Source of the DNA: a virus | Strand: one strand, 5' to 3' | IMG/VR virus record: IMGVR_UViG_3300018424_000048 | Location: 1 to 43,792 of that record | DNA: 43,792 bases | Shown: one piece after another, positions 34,601 through 43,600 of the stretch | Numbering within the stretch: the stretch's first letter is position 1 | Layout of the letters: every line of letters starts with the position of its first letter | Made by a program: the position numbers and the translations under genes | Notes under the pieces: generated by a model | What the model was told of the DNA's origin: nothing | The model's database searches: none | The model's input: only the letters and a program-made list of their open reading frames with translations

Positions 34601-37600
34601 ACCATTGATCACAATCATAAATTGTGATGCCTGAGCAATAACAGGTGTCCCATCAATGGTTAGTGGGAATACCGTTCTTTCACCATCAAACAAGTTAGCG
34701 ATGTTATCAATTTTCTGTACGACAGAGGTTAGAATTTCCTCCGAAGAAGTTAGTCGCTTGTTTCTGAATAGTACCTGTGTGTTGTCAAATTCACTATAGA
34801 CTGGTTCAACCAAAGCGAAGTTGTCGATATTGGAAACAACAGAACTTTCAACAAGATTAACACTCTTTGTAAGTTCAAAGTCAGTTCTATTGGTAATACC
34901 TTTACCACCACCAACGATACCAATTTCACCGAAGATCTTAAATCCAGCAGGGTGAATATTGTCAATAACCGTCTTCTTCCATTGGTCGATAGAAATAGGA
35001 CTCTTGATATTGTACGAGAACAACTGATAGAGGTAAGAGTCTTGAACTTTCTGAACAATTTCACTGGGTTTACCGATGTCATCGATAAACTTACCAGATG
35101 TATTAGTAATTGAGTCCACTTCAAGAACACCCTTAGCAATACTAATTTCACCGATAGTACCACTTGCCTTAGAGATCAGACCGTTAACTCTTTGACCAAT
35201 CTCAAATGTACCAGTGTAGTTAATGAGTTTGAGCAGTCTAGGACCAATCTGCCAACCAGAGTTTGTTGATACATAACCGACTGCGGTAGCAGTTTCGATT
35301 GTATCGCCTTGGAATACAGTCTCACCAGAAAGGAATCTGGCGGTTTCTAGTGTTGCTTCTGCAGCACCACCAAATGATGCAGTCAGAATGATTTGTCTAC
35401 CTTGACCACCGTTAACGAAGTTGATGAAACTTCCTGTCTCTGCATCCTGAGGAGTTAGTGCAATTCTCAACTGATCATCTTCTAGACCTGCACCCTCACC
35501 AGCAACCGCATAGTAGGTTTGACCTGCAACCAAGAAACCGAATGAGGTTAGTGGGAACTCTTGTCCTTCGCCAAGGTCTTCAGTTTCAAAGGTTACTTCT
35601 GCACCATTTTGAATGCCGTGTGGGAAGGAGAACTGGAACAGACCTAAGTCAAGGTTTACAACGTAAGTAAAGGATGACTTCAGTTCAATTAGAGGTTCGG
35701 TAGTATAACCAGAACCAGGATTCTTAATGGTAATACCATTGATTCTACCGTTTCTAAGGATTGCTTCTGCCTCAGCACCAGTACCACCGCCACCAGTAAT
35801 TACAACTTCAGGAGGTGAAGTATAACCAGTACCAGGATCAGTGACCTGAATGCCACTTAGAACACTTGTACTAGTCAACTGTAGGTTAACAGGGAATGTA
35901 ATTTCTGGTCTTAGTGTGTAGTCTGGCGTATAATCAAAACCAAAGTTGTTGTTCTTCAGATTCTTGATCTTACCAATTCTGTTGCCAGTGACGAAAATTG
36001 AAGCACCAGTACCAAAAGGAGGAATAACAACCTTAAGTTCAGCACCAGAACCTGCAAGTGTGGGTCCTAAGATTCCATCAATAGCATCCACGTCAATAGA
36101 TGCAGTGGTATATCCCTTACCAGGATCTGTGACAGTAACCTCGACAATTTGACCTGCAGGATCTGTAGTTCCATCAACACGAATAGAAACCTTACCGCCA
36201 GTACCGTCTCCATCAATAGGAACACTGAAATATTCACCTGCTGCATATTCAGTACCAGGACTTACAATTTCAACTCTCTCAATTTTTCTAGCAGACTGAA
36301 TTGTATCGATAATTGGTAGTTTTTCATAGAAACCACCGCCACTAACCAGTCTTGCTTGTGCAATAGGACCAACTGCCTTAGGTGAAGAAGTTGTGTAGTC
36401 AGTAGAGGATGCAATTGCTGCTTTTTCAGGATCAAATTGGATTGGGAACTTAAATACATTGGCACCAGAGGTGATTGTTGCCCCTTCTAGGTCAGAGATT
36501 ACAAATTCGCCAATATAAGGACTCTGAACAACGTCGATGTAAGAGTTCTCACCAACAGGTTTGTTCTCAGTTAGTCTTGATGGGTCTGCATAGTAAGAAA
36601 TGTTCTCAACATCATCGGTCACCTTAAATGAGATGTATGGAGAGTTGCCTGGTTCATCAAGACCAGGAGTACCTCTTCTAACAATGTTTTTGAAGGTATA
36701 CTCAATTCTATTAAGGTTATCTTCGTAGAAAGATAGATAATGACCGTAGTTTGAAGAATTTGATAGGTCGAATGTATATTGCTGACCAGTAATAAACTTG
36801 AAGATAGGATGCTTCACATATGTCGTGAATGTTGTTCCTGAGGCAATTGCTGCACCAGGAGTGCTGTCAGCATTGTATAAGAACTCTCTCTGATTCAGAA
36901 TTGTTTCAACTGCATATGTTCCTTCTGCCTGAGCATAGTTAACGCTATTGTCAATACTGATAACATCACCAGCATTTAGATAGTGAGAAGTTGCAGTAGA
37001 AACATAGAGTTGATTTGTCAGTGCCTGAGCAGTTGGTTGTAGAATCTTTTCTAGATTTGCAGTGACAGAAATCTGAGTTACCGATGCTAGACCACTAATG
37101 GTCAACTCAGTGTAATCTGAGTTGAATGAGAAGTAAGATGAACCTAGAGCATAGACAGAACCCCTAGAGAATTCTGATCCTGCAATAATTTCATCAATTC
37201 TTACAAGATAGTCATCTTCACTATATGGTTTGAACTTAGCAAACTCATCAAGATTATTAGTTCCTCCTGCAGGAGCATTGTAATTTGTCAAATCAATTAC
37301 AAATGTACCAGGAGTGGTGTTAACTACGCTTGCAAATAGGTAATCTTCAATGTCATTTACAACACTATCAGAAGATCTAATTTCATGAGTATCATTTGCC
37401 CAAGTGCCAACAATTGAAGATAGGTAAATCTTGTTGTCAGAACCAAGTCTCATAACTTTAGCAGATGCTACCGTTCCTCCAACAGAATTTACTTGAGTTA
37501 GAGTCGTACCAAGATTAAACTTAAATGACTGATTAAGAGTAAACTCGTATACATTATCAACTTTGCTAGTAGTAAATACCTTGAAGAAGAACTTATCAAA

Positions 37601-40600
37601 TGCCTTTGCATTAAATAGTGGTTTTCTACCACCAGGTGAAGGAATGGTAGCAGTTCTGGTTGACCAAGTATTTGTAGTAAACGTTGGTGATTGTGAGTCT
37701 TGAGTAAGTACAGTTGGCAGATCAGAGTAATCCAAAACTTGGAAACCATCACCTGCTAGTGTATATGTACCATTAGTAGAACTTAGGTCTGCGACAGTTG
37801 CTGATGATAGAGTTCTGTTTAGGGTGATGTTAGAGTTAGAAAGTGCAATATCACCAATTCTTACAGCATCTGCATTCTTGTCAAATTTAACAAGTAGAGA
37901 ACCACCAAGTTCAAAGTCATAAATGGTTTGTGCTACGGTAGGTGCAGTGAATGTATCACTATAGACGAGGTAATCACTATATCTAATATCATCAACCTGC
38001 ATTGGATGCGAGTTGGCAGTTGTAGTAGAACCCCAATCCATAGTTGTGGGATTCATGTTATCAGCAATCTCATCAATAGTTGCTGCCTCAGTTCCATTCC
38101 AGAACACTTTGTAAGTATTAACACCAGCAGAAACGGACTTGGTTAGAGCAATATGTACCCAACCAGAAGTTAGATCAGTAATGAAGGTCTGTGCCGTTGT
38201 ATCATCAGTGATAGATCCAGTATTGTTGGAAAGACGTAGTTTACCGTAGTTTCCAGTGTCAAGACTGTCTGCACGAAGTACGACCTTGACCCCAGTTGAT
38301 GCATCAAATGCATGGATGAGAATAGGTTCACCAGTAGTAGGAGCACTACTCATCTTAATCCATTGCTCAACTGTAAAGACAGTAGAATCTAGAGTTAGAC
38401 CAGTAGCACTAATTTTTGCATCCTGGGTGATCTCATAAGAACCAGAACCAAACTTAGCATCAACCTCAAGGTTGACAGTTCCACTTGTAGTGAGGTCTGC
38501 TGCTCTGCCAACTGCATCTGTATATGCAGATTCTGCGTTGAACAAGAATTGAGTTCTGTTAGGATGTACTTGAGCAGCAATAACTGGATCTCCAGAAACA
38601 TCACTGAATACTGCAGTATTCTCAATACCTTCTTCATCACTGTCAGACATTAGTTTGTTAACCTGGACCACAGAACCGTCATACTTCAGTTTAGCAAAAT
38701 ATGAGATCTTATCTCCAGTAGAAGTGATTGCAGATACACCAACGTTCAGTACATCAAATTGATCATAGTTAACGGGAATGGACTTAACAGAAGTGGTATT
38801 GGGGAAAGTATATGACTTGTAGAACTTAACTGTTGCTGAAGAGTCAATCTTGACAACTGCAATTTTATTTCTAGTATTTCCAGTGGTTTCATGGTATGTA
38901 CCAACAATGTACATTTCATCGTATTCATCGATGACTGCAGACATGTCTTCTAGATCAAGACCAGGGAACGCAATTGTCTTAGACCAGTTGATAGTAAATC
39001 TATTACCAATAAATTCTGCTTTTGCAACGAGAATATTGGTCAGTGCCTTACCAATCAAATAAACACCATTGTCTGATCCAACTTTGATCTGGAAGAACTG
39101 ATCTTGAGTTGATAGTGAAGTTACCTTTCTTCTAGTAATTGTTAGACCATCTTTATCAACATACATCAACATTGCGTCATATGTATGCCCTGAGTTGGTG
39201 CTTGTATAACCAGAGATTACAACTCCCTCACCAAACACTGCAACATCGGTTCCATAATCTTGTCTGCTAACACCAGAGATACCAGCAAAACCTCTTTGCC
39301 ATCTGAAAGTTGCATCAGTTCCTGTAGCATTTTCTTCCCATTTGGCAAGAATAATGTCAGGATTAAATGCTGCTGTTAGAGTTTCATTTGGATTCGTATT
39401 ACCTAGAACATAAATGTTGCCCTGAACCTTGGTTAGTGAAATAAACTCAACAGATTTTGTCTGTAGAGAAGGGACTGTCTGACTCAAAGATTTGGACCAA
39501 ATCAAGAAACCTTCTGAGTTAAACTTCATGACAACAGCATGAGTGTTTCCAGAAGAATCTACAGACTTACCAACTGCATAAACATTTTTACTTTCGCTAA
39601 GGATTTTAGTGATAGTAAGACTTTCGCCATTAACGACTAGTGTTCCATAGTAGTTTGATCTTGCCTGAACCTGAGGAGGTGTAATTCTGATTCTAGGAGG
39701 ATTCTCAGAAGAATATCCAGAACCAGAGTTTAGAATATTAACTCTATCAATAACACCAGTTGTAGTAGGTGTAGTGGAAACTACTGCTCCACTACCTTCT
39801 GTTGTCTCAATCTCAATAACTGGAGGAACATCATCGTTATAACCAATACCAGTTCTATCAACATGAACTTGCTCAAGACCTGAAATTGTAATCATGTTGA
39901 TGGTCTTGCTGGTAGGCTCCATCTGAGGAGTGGTGTCAATAAAGACAGTATCACCAACTTCAAGGTTGTGTGCTCCCGTAGTTGTAATTACACCCTTATA
40001 AGAATCGGTTGCAGGACTATATTCGTAAGTGTAAGAGGATACATCATTACCTTCAATTCTAGAAACTTGACCAGATGCACCATATCCAGCAGTATTAGTA
40101 TCATCAAATACAAGAACATCACCAACCTGATAGTTGATACCTGGGTTTTCAATCAAGAAACCGCTAACTTTTGCATCTTCAAACTTGGTTGTAGTAGAAA
40201 CTTCAATGTCAACTTTAGATGCAACGTCAATCTTGGGAAAGTAATCAAAGATTTGTAGTTTGTTCTCTTCAAACATGATGTTGGGGTCATCAATCTCGTC
40301 TTGACTGATAATACCATCTTTGTTCTCATCTTCTACCTCGAAGAGTAGGAAATTGCCATCTTCTAGAGTAATTGCATTTGTTTGTTCATTTGCTGCTCTT
40401 TCAATGTCAACGTCAACATTCTCGAAAGGATCTCTATATCTAACAATACCTGTAGGAATATTTGACTGAACAGCAAACTGATCTAGATTCCACTTATCGG
40501 GAACAGAGTAGAAGTCTGGTCCAATGATGTATGGGAATGATGCATTGCCAGCAGCATCAATACTTACAAAATATGCATAAGTACCATCTGGATACTCAGG

Positions 40601-43600
40601 AGTTTTTGTAAAACGACCATTATATTGATCTAAGAAGATCGACTCACTCTGGAATGTGAATTCATAGTCTTCAATAAATTCACCAGCAGGATATTGAGAA
40701 AGAAGAGGACCCTGAGTACGAACAGGGTTAGGATTGGTGACCTCATCATAAACAAGATTAGACTTTAATGCATAACCGCTCTTAATTTGACCAATTTCAC
40801 TATTAATATTAGTTGGGTCAGTCAAACCATATGGACCATAGATGGGATTACCATCAAATGCCCAACCAATAATAGGAGAATGCTGAAGACCATCAACTTT
40901 CTCCATAAGAGACCCACTCATGACTTCTAGGTTATCACCTAGAACAAATCTTAGTTGAGTTGGGTTTGAAATGTGTGCGTATTCACCACCAAACTGTTTA
41001 TTGAAACCTTCAAAGATAGAACCTTGAGCATAATCAAAATTCGTGTTTTCCTGTAGGTTGTATGTCCACTGGAAAATATTTGCGGAGAAACTTGCACCTT
41101 CACCAACAGATACGAGGCGAATTTGTGTATTATTAGAACCGTATCCAATACCTCTATTAAGAATGGTGATCCCAGTAACCCTACCAGAATCAACACCTTC
41201 AGTAGAAATGGTTGCCTTTGCAATTGCACCGAAACCATCGCCAATAATTTCTACTTCTGGTGCAGTTGTATAACCAGCACCAGAAGCAATAACTGCAATG
41301 TTTGAAATTCTGCCATTGCTGACATATGCTTCAGCAGCAGCACCATTACCGCTACTTAATGTGATAGTTGGAGAAGAAGTGTAATCTTCACCAGAATTAG
41401 TGATTACAACACTATTAATTGCGCCTCGGACAACTGCTTTGGCAGTTGCACCAACCCCGCCACCACCAACAATGTTCACCGTTGGATTTGATGTAAAACC
41501 AGTACCAGAAGTCTTAACAAGAATTCTTGAAACAACTCCGTTGGTAATGATTGCAGTAGCAGTAGCACCATCGCCACCACCACCTGAAATTGAGACTAGA
41601 GGAGATGTCTTGTATCCAGAACCACCAGCAGTAACCTCAATATCTACAATTGAACCATTAACAACTGCTCTTGCAGTTGCACCAGTACCACCGCCACCAC
41701 TAATTGTTAGGGATGGAGGTACAACGGCATCATACCCCGTACCGCCATTAGTAATGTCAATGCTGGTTAGAGGACCATATGATAGTTTATTTGAAGACTT
41801 ATAGTTCCAAATACTGACACCATTAACAAATGAACCAATTGGACCTGGTTTAGTTGCTTCTTTTAGTGAGATCGTAGCAGGGACTTTTGGGTATCTGTTA
41901 AGTTTTCTTTGGTTTCCTGGAAGTAGCGCGGTCCCAACGAAAGGCCCAATTTTGTAATTAGGAATACCAGAGGAGGCAACATATACATAATCCGTATTGA
42001 AAAAGGTATTCTGGACGTTGGAAGCGAATCTGCTGATTGATGCGTTGATTGATGTTGTGTCACTCTTTCCTTTGTTAAGGTCAATTGAAATTAGAATATT
42101 GCCCTGAGGAACAATGTTTGCAGGAGCAGGTAGTTCGTATGTAAATGTTCTTCTAGTAGGAATTGAAGTAACAAGGAACGAACCGTTATAAACGATTGGG
42201 TTTGCACCGTATACAGTAACTTGATCCCCGACAAGTAGACCATGAGGATCTTCGGTCTCGATAGTTTCTGTTCTATTTGAATCACCACCAAAGTTTACCG
42301 TAGAAACTTGCAGTAGTTTCTTAACGTTATACAACCAACTATCAAGAAGACGAGTATCTTCTGTAGAACCTAGTTTTGCAATCGTAAGTTTATCGCCAGG
42401 TAGATAATATCTACCATCATCTGTTAATACGGTCTTGTTTGCCTCAACAATACCCAATACAGACAATACAACTTCATCGGCAGTGTCCTTGTTAACATAG
42501 ACAAAGAAGTTTGATTCGCAAACAGTTGCAGGATCCCACTCTCCTCCAACACCACCTAGATTGATACCTCTAGTACATTCAATAAATTGAGTTAGAGACT
42601 TTTCCTTATAACGGATGAGTTCATTACCAACAATGACCTCACCGTTTCTTTCTGGCCAACCAATAGTTGAGTCAACGGTAATAATGATGTCGTTTGGACC
42701 AAGAGGTTCTGCAAGTTTAGTTTTATATGGAATCGTAAACTCGCCAACAATAGACTCTTCAGATAGTGTTAGTTCGTAAACATCAAATCTTGGAGTTTGG
42801 ATTGCGATATAGTTTTCAATCAGTGCTTCGGCAGATTTGACATTAGTGTCAATATCACTCTCTACTTGCTCCAGAAGACCATTTGATAGATCTCTAGGAT
42901 CTCCAGAAACTAGTCTCGCTCTGAGTACGGTGTCTACAGACCAACTTGCAGCAGATGGTTTGATGAGTTGATCTTTTGGATATGAGATTTCAACCGCAGC
43001 AGAATATAGTAGATTGAATAGATACTTGACAGCAAATTGCGTGCCTTTAGATGCATAAAAATCTTTTGCTGTTGAAAGTACGTTAGCAATATTAATATTA
43101 TTAAAGTCAATATCTGGCAAACCAGGCATATACTGATTTGCAATTCTTCTTAGAAGTGTTTTAAGAAATACGGAGTCTAAACTACTTACAGATACACCAG
43201 AAGTATGATCAGAAGCAACAGATTGGTTTTCAGTTGAAAATACAGCACTATTATCTTCAGTATAACCAGTAATACCGCTAACACCTCTACTACAGTTCAA
43301 GAACTGGGATTTTTGGTATCCACGACCAGGACTGACAATCTTAAATCCTGTAATTTCTCCATCACCAACAATTGCAGATGCTTTTGCTCCAACAGGTACT
43401 GAGATAAAGACTTTAGGTGGATTTACCGATGAATAACCCGTTCCAAAATCTGTGATGTTAATATCAATAATTTGACCATTGAATACAGTTGCCACTGCTG
43501 TAGCACCCGATCCTCCAATAGGATTTCCAATATTGTCTTTTCTATCGTCTACAATATAAACACTAGGAATATCCTCATAACCAGTACCACCATCCAATAG

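Noticed and set aside
41110-41770. The regular spacing of similar DNA segments suggested a CRISPR-like or satellite array
   Set aside because: The similarity follows codons for the GGxGY protein repeat, has no fixed-length spacer or exact DNA repeat and lies within one open frame.
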